Shown here piece after piece: positions 5,469 to 5,481 of a DNA stretch of 5,481 bases. Under the pieces are notes generated by a model, which made no database searches, had not been told where the DNA came from, and saw only the letters and a list, made by a program, of their open reading frames with translations. Source of the stretch: DATJBC01 sp035515515 (GTDB taxonomy: Bacteria > Actinomycetota > Acidimicrobiia > Acidimicrobiales > UBA8190). Position 1 is the stretch's first letter. Every line of letters starts with the position of its first letter. The position numbers and the translations under genes were made by a program. The stretch is from the NCBI GenBank assembly GCA_035515515.1, contig DATJBC010000315.1, positions 1 through 5,481 on the forward strand, written 5' to 3'.

Positions 5469-5481
5469 CGCCGGCCCGGCG
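5469..5481. terminator. GC-rich inverted repeat just after the nucleotidyltransferase stop, cut by the window end
   Basis: CGCCGG (5469-5474) and CCGGCG (5476-5481) are perfect arms around one central base, beginning 2 bases after the stop codon. As RNA, the 5-bp CGCCG/CGGCG version with a 3-nt loop could form. It may be part of an operon-end terminator, but the window stops here, so neither a longer stem nor a T-tract can be judged. Confidence 0.2.

Overview
This is a very GC-rich window. Third codon positions are almost all G or C, and every real gene has long open shadows on the other strand. With the GTG starts, tight gene overlaps and the set of lipid-related families (acyl-CoA dehydrogenase, luciferase-like monooxygenase, thiolase, ketoacyl synthase III), it suggests a high-GC actinobacterium, perhaps of the Acidimicrobiia or a related lineage. 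That placement is inference; there is no taxonomic marker gene here. Nothing suggests mobile DNA, a CRISPR array or an RNA gene.

Layout: (1) 2-877 (+) is the C-terminal part of an acyl-CoA dehydrogenase with an unusually long tail, resembling the AidB-like branch; its start lies outside the window. (2) 878-949 is a short GC-rich gap between converging genes. (3) 950-1321 (-) is a small NifU C-terminal-type (NFU) iron-sulfur protein with an intact CxxC. (4) 1322-1427 is a divergent promoter region with a perfect 10-bp inverted repeat, a 13-bp operator-like palindrome and a -10-like hexamer placed for a leaderless transcript. (5) 1428-5467 (+) is a compact four-gene operon: LLM-class oxidoreductase, SCP2-type thiolase-family protein, 3-oxoacyl-ACP synthase III, and a sugar-nucleotidyltransferase-like protein.

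The four operon genes are separated by 7 bp, 5 bp and a 4-bp overlap, so they are very probably co-transcribed and partly translationally coupled. The reading is a lipid or acyl-CoA metabolic unit: an oxidoreductase, two condensing or cleaving enzymes of the thiolase superfamily (one acting on CoA thioesters, one priming chains on ACP) and a nucleotidyltransferase of unknown substrate. The pathway cannot be named from sequence alone. The most notable points are the operator plus leaderless promoter, the thiolase lacking the Cys of the SCP2-type HDCF motif, and the combination of a thiolase, KAS III and nucleotidyltransferase in one operon. I see no clearly unprecedented system; most proteins match known families.
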